64,000 nucleotides of DNA, taken from contig CM072889.1 in assembly GCA_037013685.1 (NCBI GenBank), positions 16,253,976 through 16,317,975 on the forward strand, read 5' to 3'. Every line of letters begins with the position of its first letter. Position 1 is the stretch's first letter. The notes below the pieces were generated by a model. It was given only the letters and a program-made list of their open reading frames with translations, was not told the DNA's origin and did no database searches. Below are positions 13,855 through 27,402 of this stretch, in pieces. The DNA comes from Acridotheres tristis (lineage: Eukaryota > Chordata > Aves > Passeriformes > Sturnidae). A program made the translations under genes and the position numbers.

Positions 13855-15146
13855 GTCACTGTTGTTGACTGAGTTGTTTGAGCAGCCTTCAGCAAATTCA
13901 CAATCCAAATAGATAAATGAACTTTTTTCAGACTCTCATTAATGCCCATTCAAACGAATCTTGTTACTAATTTAATTTCTATATGCTGCTCTGAATTGTT
14001 ATGAATAGGTGGAACATTTCTGCAGAATTTTGCTGTGGTTTTTACATGGAATTACTTCTGCAGGGATCTGAGTTAAATATCTGACCCAAGAGAAATGGTC
14101 AGTGTTGATGTAATGTTTCCAATACCACCTTATCATTTATTCCCTAAGCTTTGCATAATTCACCATTGATTCAAATTCTAATTTTGTGTTATGTGCTGAA
14201 TCTCTTTTTCTCTGTGATCTTACATTTCTGCCTTATAATTCTTTTTAAGAGATACTTTTAAAAAATGACAAAATGAGGTTTTCCAGGATTGGGTGGTTGG
14301 TTCTTACACAAAGCTGTTATGAAATAAATAGCAAAGTTTAATTGATCACAAGGTTTTAGTAATGAATAATGAAGGTTTGTGGTTATTAAACAGTGCATTA
14401 GGCATGTAGAGCTCCCTTGGATACTGCAGACCAAGGTGAATAAAGAACACTGAAATGAACAGCAAACCCTGAGATGCTTTTTCCTTGCCAGTGCAGTTCC
14501 AGGATTGGTAACTGGGAGTGCAAAGAAGAATTTGGGTGCGATTTAGGCATTTCTGAGACAGGACATATCAACAGTAGCAGGGTGCAAATGACTCATGCAG
14601 GCAGGAATTGTTAATCATCTTCAGAAATGAGCAGATCATGGTCCAACACGGTTTTGTAGGAAATCTCTCCTGCCATCCCCTGCTCCTGTTTGTTTATCAC
14701 AGCATCCCCAGGCAGCAGATTGCTCAGAGCTTCTTTTCCTACACATATGGGAGAGGTCAGGCCACCCTGGCTGCCTGGCTTGCATATGTTTTGTAATTGA
14801 AGCCATATGCAGATCAGTCCATCCTTAATGCTGAAATAAAATACTGGAAACAACAATCCTTGGCATGTGGAAGGAAGCCACAAAACACTCGAACCCCCCT
14901 CCACCCTCCCGAGTCTCTTTTGTGCCCATCAGGAAGGAAATGCTGCCACAGCTTGATTTCCTGGTATTTCAGTGGTATTTTCCTGGGAGTTGACTTTGGA
15001 GATGTTAAATGTGGCCAGATGTCAGCTTGGCACAGGCCAAGGATGCTGCAGTGCACCCACCACTCTGTCAGCAGGGCTCCGAGGAGCTTGTTATGGTCAT
15101 GAGAAGGTTTTGTTATTTCATGCTGCTGGGATATGAAGGTTTTGCT

Positions 15147-15329
15147 AAAAAAAAGAAAAAAACGAAAAAAACCCAACAACAACAACAAAAAAAACCCAAA
15201 CAAACAAAAAACCAAAAACAAACCAAAAAAACCCCAAAAAACCCAAAAAAACCAAACAAAAAAAAGGACCAAAAAACCAAAACAAAAACCAAACAAACAA
15301 AAAACCCAAACAAAAACAAAACAAAAAAG
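15147..15329 (+). repeat. T-free A/C-rich low-complexity tract
   Basis: For 183 bases there is no T and only a few G, just A runs broken by C, CC and CCC (AACAACAACAA, AAACCC, CAAAA words). It looks like a degenerate expanded A-rich tract. The long open frames on both strands here (Lys/Asn/Pro/Thr/Gln-rich or Phe/Gly/Leu-rich) are products of this composition and are not genes. Confidence 0.9.
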
Positions 15330-16896
15330 TTTTTAAAAAGGCAAAAAAACCCAACAAAAAAAGCATTAAATGCTTTGCTTAAAAACAATTTTTTTAAAAA
15401 ACGCAGATTTGCTTCCAGGGATTTTAGATCTAAAGTCTTGGTGAAGTCAGAGCTGAGCAGAAAATGTGAATGAGAAGCAGAGTGGGAGCTCAGTCAGGAA
15501 CAGATCCAAGGGATGCTGCTGAGGTGTACAGGAAAGGCAGGAAATGTGTTCTCCCACAGAAATTAAATCACAGGTTTGGATCAATCTCTCCTGTTTCTGA
15601 ATCTGATGGTTCATCATCTCTGCAGAAATAACTATTGGTGGTTCAGGTATGTAAATAATCATTTATTATACTTTACAACTGAAATGAGATATGAGCTCTC
15701 CTCTCTTCTTCTAAAATTTTCCTTTCTTAAAACTTTGGTGAGAATGGGCACTAAATAGTCAAAAAGCTGGGATGACATTTAGGTGTTCAGATTATTTACA
15801 AATAGAATAAAATTCAAGGACTTGCTGAATGAGTAATCTAAAGCCATGAAAAATATAAAGAGGTTTCAGATGTTAATTAAAATTTTTTCAATGGGGAGGG
15901 GAAAAAGGAAAACAGCCAAAATATTCATGGGGGAAAATGTAATTATGAGATGGTGAGCAGACTCAGAGTGGCACGAACATTAAAAATATATGAATTTTCT
16001 TTATACTTCATGCCATTATGGCAGGCAGGAGTCTACATAAGTGAATAGCAGACCCCACATTTATACAGACTTTATCCAAAAACAATGTGCCACAATGTGC
16101 TGGATCTCACTGTGGGACCACGTAGGACAGTGAAGAGAACTTTGAAATCCATTTTCATGTGCACAGCCATCACACAAATATCTGTGCCAGTGGATTAGAC
16201 TGGTTTAATTCTGCAGGACATTTTCAAATCCCATAGTGTGTGCAGTGAGTTTGCTTTCCTCACCCCCTGTTGTGGTTTGGGCTCTTGTCCCCAGCAGTGG
16301 CTCCTCTCTCCACGATCCCAGTGCAGCTCTCCATACCCAAACCAGGCAGATGTTCCTTCTGCTCCAGCTCAAATGAGGGGCAGTTGTTTATTCCACGATG
16401 GGAATCACAGTGCTGCATTAGGATTAAGCAAACCAAGGAGGTTTTGTGCAGTTTGCTCAGAGATCTGTGGCAAGAGCTGCCAGGTGAAAGCTCTTTATAA
16501 AATGTTTAGGCAGGAGATCAGGGATCTGTTAATTCCTGCTCATCTTAATCAGGCCAGTGCAGCTTTAGGCTGGCCTAGAGTGGGGTAAGCCTTACATAAC
16601 CTGAGATCCTTGAACAATAAATCTGCATCTCCATCTCTGACCTCATCTGCTGCTGTGCTCTCACCAGGAGCCCAATCACCTGACTCTGAAGTCTTAAAAA
16701 TAAAGTTAATAGTATAAAGTTAGCAATTTATTTAAAAACCCTATTCTGGAAAAATACCTGTTTCAATGGTTGGCCTTGCAAACTTTTTGAGTCCAATTTT
16801 TAAGGAAAAACTGTCAAATTCTAATTTTTATCTGAAATAAAGATCACGTTTATTAAAAATAAAAAAATTTCCAGAGCAACTTAATTATACTTGATA

Positions 16897-17013
16897 ATAT
16901 TTATATATGTATATATAGAGATATATATGCATATATAGATATATAGATGTTATATAGATATATACATGATACATAGATATATATAGAGATATAGATAGAT
17001 ATAGAGATATATC
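16897..17013 (+). repeat. TA/GATA-rich microsatellite
   Basis: Imperfect mix of TATATA, GATATA and GATAGATA words over about 115 bases in intron 2. Confidence 0.85.
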
Positions 17014-20000
17014 TCAATTGCAATGCAAATGCTAAAGCTTCTTCTGAAGAGAAAAAAAAATATAATGCAGGTCTTAATTTTTTACATAGGTTAAAATGTT
17101 TAATCTTATTTCCAGATCTACTTAATTTATCTATTAACAAGATAATAGGAAGGTGTATGGAGTGCTGAGAAGCACCATGACAAGTTCCAAATTATAGACT
17201 CAGGAGACAAAGAATTGTGACACAATTTGCTCCAGCAAGGTGGGATAATTATAATGGAAGGGAGAACAAGGGGGAGGAAAGCTGCACATAAAAAAGCATC
17301 GAGGTGTTTCAAATAATAGACTCTAATTTGTATTATGATGTTGCATATTTGCATAGTATTACCATAATTATTAATGAACTCCATACTTTTATTTTGATGA
17401 AATGTCACGTTCTGTGCACATAAACTGTGCTGTGATACTGCAGTTTAACTGAAATGATGGGCAAATGTTGTTAAAGAGAGGCAGAAGGATTGGCTTTATT
17501 ATATATTTATTATCTATTATTATGCTAATGTATTGATTTAGAAGGAGAAAAGCTTTTAAAAAGAAAAGCTGAACCAAATTTGGGCCATATTTTACTGGAG
17601 CTGCATTCCCCGGGCATGAATGGGGATTATTTTCCAAATACATTTATAGTTTTCAAAACAACAGTGCTAGGATTTTTTATATACATAAAAAAGACATAAA
17701 TTATTGAATATGTCAATGTATAAACTCTGTGAACTACATCCAATACGTTCTCCTTAACAAAACTCATGGTTTCGTTAATTTATTTTAACTTTTTATCACG
17801 TGGTGTCATAACTTGCATCTGATTATAATAATTGTCCCTTTTTTACCGTGCAGGAAATTTTAAGTTTTAGGTTCCAGTCTCTAGACCTGAACTTGTGCAC
17901 TGATTCAGAGGATTCCTAATGAAAAATGTATTTGGCCTTTTTCAAATTGCTGTTCAGACAAAGGATGACCAGCCTGTAAATTCTTTTTCAAGAGGAAAAG
18001 CAGACACACCTGGTGGAAATGCACTGCCTCACCCACTTGGACTTTATGCTATTTTAACATATTCAGTTTGAAATTGTACCATAAAAACATCACCACAAAA
18101 TTTCAGTGAAATCAAATTGCTTTTAGAGATAAGGTTTTCAGAATCCAGTTTCCACTGTTTCAAAGGCTCTTAACCTTTAAATACATCCTTCCAGAAAGGA
18201 AATTTAAAAGAAAAAAATATGTTTTAATAGTTGTATGTGTCAGAATTATTTATGCTGAAATCAGAGTGTACGATTAATTGTGATTTTTGCTTTTAGAATC
18301 AGACAGGCTGTGTTTGCCTGGGTTTATAAAACCTAACTGGCTCCGTGCTATCCCAAAATCTCCGATTCCCATGGCAGAGCCCTGACACAGCAGGGAGGTG
18401 CAGGATCCCAGAGGAGAATCCCAGAGCTCCCCTGGGCATTTCCCCAGGTGGTGTCAGAGCTGTGGCTGAGCCCCAGGTGGGACAGGGGTGTCTGTGCCAC
18501 CTGCAGACCCCGGGGACAGGGAGGGACCAGAGCATCCCCAGTGAGCTGCTGAGGTGCTGCACACCCACGATAAATCAATTTATGGGTGATCTGAGAATGG
18601 GTTGAAAACCAGGCTGAACTGGGGAAGAAATGCCTGGGGATGGAGCTTTAAAATTCCCATTATTTTAGAGCAGTCTGAAAACTCTTGTGTGAAACACAGA
18701 AATGGGACTGCTGCTCAATATTTAGGTTGTGGTGTTTTAAATGCCTTGGATGTGGTGAATTCCATGTTAGGTGCTTGAATTTCAGTCAGTGTTGTTTCCT
18801 TTCACCTCCTCTGTCAGATCTCCTGCTCTGCCCTTTTATTTCTCTTTTATATTCAGTGAAAATTGTAACAGTCTCAAAGTATCACCTACAGAAAAAGCTG
18901 TGTATGCACCCATGTGTTTATATATTTATACATATATTTATATATATATTACACTGACTACTCACACGAATGACAACATGAAGAAAGATTACTATAATTA
19001 AAAAGAAATCTGTTTTTAAGGTAAGTTAAAGTCATTACTTATGCAATATAAACTATTTAGCTAAAATTACATCCCGTGCCTATTAAATTTCAATGTGCAT
19101 ACATTATTTCTGTCTCTGTATGTCACATTACAGCAAAACAATTTCATGATAGCTCTACCTGTAAGAAAAAATGCTGGGGGGGTTTCCACAGAAGAAATAA
19201 ATTCTTCATATTCTGTAGGTATTTTGTGCTTGGTTTTTAATCTTCAGGTACTGGTGTTTACAAAAACTGATTAGCCCTTGACTATTTTTTCCCCATTATA
19301 TTCATTATTTTCTTACCTTGATGTTGTCTACAATAATTTGGCCTATTTTATCTTAGCAGCTAAAATCCTTCCAGATTGCTTTATTAGCATAAAATTCTTC
19401 TTTGTGATGTTGTTGCTTACCTGCAGTAAGGTATGAGAACACCTGAAGCCATAGCTGAGGATTTTTTTTATTCCACTTCTTTGAATATGTAAAATGCTCA
19501 GATCTTATATTGTCAGCTGGATACAGAATTTGCTCAATTATTTAAAAATGGAACTTCAAGCCAGAGTGTACAAAAGAGAGTTAACAACTGGAATTGTGAC
19601 ACGGGCACAGGGCAGGAAGGGTCGTGGTGAATGTGTGTTTAGCTATTTCTGCATTTTGGGTTTATGACATTAAAAAGAGGAAATATCTGTTTGGAGGCAG
19701 ATTTCCTACATTTCAGTTTCCAAAATTCCAATTTGAACTATAGGGAGCATTCAACACCTTCCCTCTCACATTGTGTCTTCTCTGCACTAGGAAAAACAAG
19801 AGTTTGCTTCAGGTTGCTCAGGAAAAAAAAAAAAAAAAGGCATTTTCTCTTGTCACCTGAATTTTACAGTTTCTGACAACAGCCACCTGTTTTCTGTATT
19901 TCAGAAAACCCAATCAGGTGTGAAACCCTGGGGGGAATCTGTTCCCTCAGCACCTCCAATAACCCCAGCAGGAGAGGGGAACTGGGACAGAGAGCCTGGA

Positions 20001-23000
20001 AAGGGGAGAATTGAGGGAAAATAGAATTTTAGAGTTTTCCTTGCACCCAAATCAGCTGCACACCTCCCTGAGAAGTGTCACTGCAAGCACAGCCTCATCC
20101 TGATGTTTTGCTAATGATATTCTTCCATAATCAGCTTGTCTGCCTCTGATCTCACCCTTGTGTTTAATTTCTGCCTCCTGAAATCCTTCCCGGGTCCTGT
20201 CATGGAACGGGGCCTCAGGAATTTCAGCTCCAGGCTGAAACACGGATCAGTCACTGAATAAATCAGATAATCTGTGTAGCTGTTTTGAGTGTGTGCAGGT
20301 AATAATGCTGTCAGTGCAGATACAGAAGTGTTTGATCTCTGCTTTTATATGAAATAACTTAAACATTTAACAGATTTTTCTGTGTTCAAGGTGTGCTGTT
20401 GCTTTGGCACTTTCTGCAATGTTCCTGTCCAAGACCCTTTTTCTGAAATAGAGCATTGGTGACTTTAGGCACATTTCTGTTCTCATTAAGCAGCTTCCTG
20501 ATCCAGATTTCAGGATAATTTGACAAATTAGGTGGCTGTGTGGTTCTAGACAGGCAACATCTGGGGTTGTTCTGGGAGTCAGGATTCATTCTCTAACCTT
20601 GTATATCCATTTCCACTAATTGAGTCATTTGGTGATGGAACAACCTGAAGCATCATTGAAACAAAACCAGGGAATGGAGCAACCCTTGTTTATTTTTCCC
20701 TGCTCTTGGGATGCAAAATAATTCTGTCTATGCTAATGGCACCCTCTTGTCCCTTTTAGAGGTTTTCTCTCCTATTTTTCTGTCTTTCTTTACAAACCAG
20801 AAACGATGTGTAGGATTTACAGTGCGAGCAGGAAACCACCTGAATCTCCTGCCAGGAGACAGAATTTTCCAGGCTCAGGAGCATCATTTTCGTGGCGTGG
20901 CTCCCAAGAGCAGCACATATTTAACACAGGGGGAGCAGAATGTGTGCCTGTGGAAGCTGAAGTGTGGCCTGGCAGCTGTGATAGTGATTTTTTGTGGCAG
21001 CTCTGAGACTCTCTCAGTGACACCACGGAGATGAGGTGCCTGCAGGAATTAGAGGAGGTCTGGATACTGGCAGTGCCATCCACAGGGCTCCTCACCTGCT
21101 TAATTATTGCCATAAACTGCAATTCTTTGTTTTCAAACACGTCCACTGGATTGGAATTGATGCAGTTTAAATTTGGGGGGTACCCACGTCCTGGCTCTTT
21201 TCTCCTCTGGAACAATCTCCTCCATTCCCCATCACTTTGGTGGCTGGCTCTGGAAGCCCAGAAGAAGCCACAGCCTCTCCTAAAATCCTGCCACAGTGGA
21301 TTTTGGTGCAGCAGGATGCAGGGATACTTTCAAGGTTGATTTGTAAGCACATTTTCCCCATTTGGTAGTTGATTACACTTGTTTGATTTAAAAATTAAAG
21401 TCTTGGATTTAGACATGCTCAAATCTAAAGCAACCCAATGTCTCTGTCTTCTACAAAGGCATTGATTTACTGTCACTTTTATAACAGTTTTATCATTTCC
21501 TCTTTATTGTGCTCCACTCAGTCTCAGGTAAACCACTAACTTGCATCAGCTCTTCTACTGTGCTGAAAAATTTCCTTTTATCTTCTGATTATCTTTATGG
21601 ATGTATTTTATCTACGTTTTGCTGCATTTTAAATTTGATGTTGACACTGATTGAGGTTGTCATTGGCATGTAAGCAATAAACTCTAAGATAAAGCAAAGA
21701 ACTTGCTCACTGGGTGGATTTCCTCACACACATTTCCTGCTCAGTCCTCTGTGTTTTCCAGTGACTGGAGGAGATCTCTCTGGCTGATTTCCCTTGCTGG
21801 CATGTCAAACATCCTCTGGTATTTACAGATTCGGTGTTCAAACTGCATCCTTTCCTGCTTGACCCTTCTAAAAAGCAAAGTGACAGGTTTCCAGAGCTTT
21901 TATGCAATAACAAGTTATTGGGAGAGGTTTTTTTTTTCCCTGCTTGTTTCCACGGGAATAAGCAACCAGGAGGATCCAGTTCATCATCCTTGTAAAGTGT
22001 TGCTGAGTGTGCAGAATGGAACTCGTTCAGAGGGGAAAGCAGGCCCTGCCCAGCTGCTTGGGAGCTGGAAAAGGCATCCCAGAGCATCCACTTAGTCATC
22101 AACTTGGCATGAGTGGAACTCGAGAGGAAAATAGAGCAGGGCAGGGAATTCCTTCAGTGCCTTAATAAAAGATTAGATGTGATACTAAAACATGACACAC
22201 TAATGTCACATACAGCTTGCTCTTTAAACTTTTCCAAATGGGAATGACTTTCTTTGGTGACACTGTTGCTAACTGGGCTGTATTTGTTCTGGGGAAAAAA
22301 GGTGAAGAGAGTTTTTTCTCATCTGTAGCAATTTAATCTTGAACTGGATGGTCTGGCCCCTACCATGATGTTTTAGCTGTGATACAAAGCTAATGATGAA
22401 ATTAATTCTCTCCCTGGTATTTAAATCTAATTCTTTGCTGGCAGCTAAGGTAGCAAAGTGTTTCATTTCTCAGAGATTTCCCTCCAAGCTGGAGGCAAGG
22501 CTTTGATTTATTTCTCAGAGTGAACTTTGACAGGGAGAATGGCTGGCAGGGAAGGCACTGTCCCCACTGCCAGCTGTCAGAGGTCCAAACCACTTCACCA
22601 AGTGTTTGTTTGTGCTTTGTTTGCTTTCCCTACAACCCCAGTTTATCATCTTTTTGATGGTCAGTATATTTCCCTTTCCTGGAGTTGAAAATTATTATTT
22701 CTAATACAAATATCCACATTAGCCTCTCTCAAGAAGTGTATTCTTTTCAATTCTTTATTCTCTGCTTTGAGAAAGAAGTTTAGGCAAAAATATTAATGTG
22801 TGATATTCATGATCAGTCATCCTCTGTAATACAAGCATAGTTGAAATTAACAGTGGGCAATCAATTTAGACTCTGAGAGCTGATTTTGTTTAAATGCTCA
22901 TTGAATTCTTTCATGTCCTAGATCCTGTGGGGGCTGCAAGAAATATGGGCTCAATTCAGTGTGTTTGAGACTTTCTGTGTGAATTTGAATTATTTAATGG

Positions 23001-24017
23001 ATTTGAGCTATCTTTGTGCTTGTTGTCTGGGTCTAAGTGGGGAATAGGTCTGGTGATAAAAGGTCTGAGACAGGGATGAAGGATAAAGGGTAAATGGAAA
23101 AGGGACTTGTGTTTGGAAAGCTTCAATTCGATTCAACCCTTCTCCCTCCATCAGAACTAGAACAAGGGGCAAAAATCTGCCCAGAACTCTTAAATACAAA
23201 TCCCTGTCACTGGCTGGAGTCTGTGAGCCTGGAGCAGCTGTTCCTGCATGTTCTCTGCTCAGACTCTTCCCTGAGCAGAGCAGGAGCAGCAGCTGCTCTC
23301 AGGAGAGGCTGCTCCTCTGAAGCCCCTCAGCAAAGCCATGCCCCACCGAGGGAAACAAAAAGAAACTTCCACAGGTACTGAGGGGGTTGATTTGCAGCCT
23401 TGGAAAAAGCTTGGGTTGAGGGAAAAATAGAACACACAGACATTAAGCAGAAAAATTACAGGGCTGTGTTTCTATAGCTGTAAGTAAGAATATGCCTTAA
23501 GTAAGTAATAAACTATTAGATGAGATGGTGAAGAGTTTTACAGTGTGGTGATGCAGTTGCACAGGGTAAGCTGAGAGTTCAGGTGTTACAATAGGAGCAT
23601 GTGTGTGTATGTGTGACAATATTATGGGATAAAAGTATATGCAGTATATGTATGTGGCAGAATTAAGTAAAGGTGATAGGTTAGGAAAACAAAATAAACT
23701 TCGTAGCAACTTTTTATTGAATTAAAAATGTTATATTTTAATGAAGAAACCCATGTCTACTTTGGCTATGGCTGAATTCTTGCTTCTCTAAATCTCACGA
23801 TGTCTGATGCATTTTGGGACAATAAATCAACCTTTGGCACAACTTTAGTCCCATCCCATAATACACCATTGCTGGTTCACAGGGCAGGGAAAGGGGGTGT
23901 CCTGCTCAGCTGAAGGGATGCAGTGGGACAGCTCCAGGCAGAGGTGACACCCCAGCAGGGAGGGGACACAGAGAGGGGACAGAGCACTCAGCTGCACTTC
24001 CTGAGAATGGGACAGAC

Positions 24018-24886
24018 CTGGACTCAGCTCATGGGATTGATCCCTCCTGCCCTTCCCTGGACTCAGCTCATGGGGATTGATCCCTCCTGCCCTTCCCTGG
24101 ACTCAGCTCATGGGATTGATCCCTCCTGCCTTTCCCTGGACTCAGCTCATGGGATTGATCCCTCCTGCCCTTCCCTGGGACTCAGCTCATGGGATTGATC
24201 CCTCCTGCCTTTCCCTGGACTCAGCTCATGGGATTGATCCCTCCTGCCCTTCCCTGGACTCAGCTCATGGGATTGATCCCTCCTGCCTTTCCCTGGACTC
24301 AGCTCATGGGATTGATCCCTCCTGCCCTTCCCTGGACTCAGCTCATGGGGATTGATCCCTCCTGCCTTTCCCTGGACTCAGCTCATGGGATTGATCCCTC
24401 CTGCCCTTCCCTGGACTCAGCTCATGGGGATTGATCCCTCCTGCCTTTCCCTGGACTCAGCTCATGGGATTGATCCCTCCTGCCTTTCCCTGGACTCAGC
24501 TCATGGGATTGATCCCTCCTGCCTTTCCCTGGACTCAGCTCATGGGATTGATCCCTCCTGCCTTTCCCTGGACTCAGCTCATGGGGATTGATCCCTCCTG
24601 CCCTTCCCTGGACTCAGCTCATGGGATTGATCCCTCCTGCCTTTCCCTGGACTCAGCTCATGGGATTGATCCCTCCTGCCTTTCCCTGGACTCAGCTCAT
24701 GGGATTGATCCCTCCTGCCCTTCCCTGGGACTCAGCTCATGGGATTGATCCCTCCTGCCCTTCCCTGGACTCAGCTCATGGGATTGATCCCTCCTGCCTT
24801 TCCCTGGACTCAGCTCATGGGATTGATCCCTCCTGCCTTTCCCTGGACTCAGCTCATGGGACTGATCCCTCCTGCCCTTCCCTGGG
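24018..24886 (+). repeat. 39-bp minisatellite, 22 copies
   Basis: Twenty-two head-to-tail copies of a 39-bp unit beginning ACTCAGCTCATGGGATTGAT, followed by a pyrimidine-rich half (CCCTCCTGCC, then TTTCCCTGG or CTTCCCTGG). Units differ only by C/T at that point, an extra G making GGGGATT (copies 2, 9, 11, 15), an extra G before ACTC (after copies 4, 18 and 22), and one A-to-C-type change in copy 22 (GGGACTG). Because 39 is a multiple of three the array is open in several frames; those frames are not genes. It ends 201 bp before exon 3. Confidence 0.97.
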
Positions 24887-25051
24887 ACGTGGCTGAGCCA
24901 CCTGAGCTGTGCTGGGCTGTGATTCTGTGTCCCAAACTGGGTGCATCCCCCTTGTCCCAACCCAAATATTCCTGTCCCATCCCAACCCAGGTACCACAGC
25001 CACCCTCTCTCTCAGCCATGGATGTTCCTCCTCCCGGTTGGATTCATGTAG

Positions 25052-26674
<1,623 letters not shown>

Positions 26675-27257
26675 TGAAAAGTGAAATAGTAAAAATAACT
26701 ACAGCTTTTAGAGCACTAGAAAAGCTGTTACAGCATTACCTCCCTGTTCTTTCCATACTCTCATTTTTTGGGGCTGACAGGAAGATTTTTGGACTTTGGT
26801 GATTTTCCTGGATAGATTGAAGCGTGGTGTGAAGTTAAAAATAATCCACTTTGCTCTTGAGTGGACAGTTTCATGGCAGGTCATTTACCACCATGCAAGT
26901 GTTAAACAGAAGAATAAAGCCACAGTGGGAAACAGCCTAACTACTGCTAACAGCTTATTCCAGGTTAAAATATGAATGATCCAAAATGATTCAGGGAAAA
27001 GTTCTTAAAATACAAACGAATACATCCAGAACCTGCACTGTGGCTTCTTCACTGAAAGGACACCCAGTAGCATGGAAGACTTTTAGGGATAAACACGAAA
27101 TATTCATAACATTCGACCAAGTAACTACAGAACAGATAATGGTAGCAGTGTCATCATCACTGACACTCATTAGTTAATTGCAATATGGTACATTTCACTG
27201 GTACATAAAAATAATTTACCTGATCTTTTGTTCTATATAATATATATGTATAATATA

Positions 27258-27402
27258 TAGAATCACAGAATATTCTGGGTGGGAAGGGACCCACCAGACT
27301 CAAGTCCAATTCCTGGCCCTGCACAGGCACCCCAAAAATCCCACCCTGTGCCTGAGACCATTGTCCAAACCCTCCTTGAACTCAGGCTTGGAGCTGTGAC
27401 CC
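27258..27402 (-). mobile_element. CR1 LINE 3' fragment
   Basis: The + strand shows the reverse complement of a CR1 3' end: TAGAATCACAGAATATTCTG, then GGGAAGGGACCCACCAGACT, CTGGCCCTGCACAGG, CCACCCTGTGCCTGAGACC and TTGTCCAAACCCTCCTTGAA. It is flanked on both sides by TA/ATA-rich microsatellite DNA (27225-27257 and 27408-27440). It is about 145 bp and strongly 5'-truncated. Confidence 0.9.

Noticed and set aside
15009..15473. Open frames of 60-160 codons on both strands (Lys/Asn/Thr-rich on +, Phe/Leu/Gly-rich on -)
   Set aside because: They are produced by the T-free A/C tract, which lacks stop codons by composition. No domain or conserved start.
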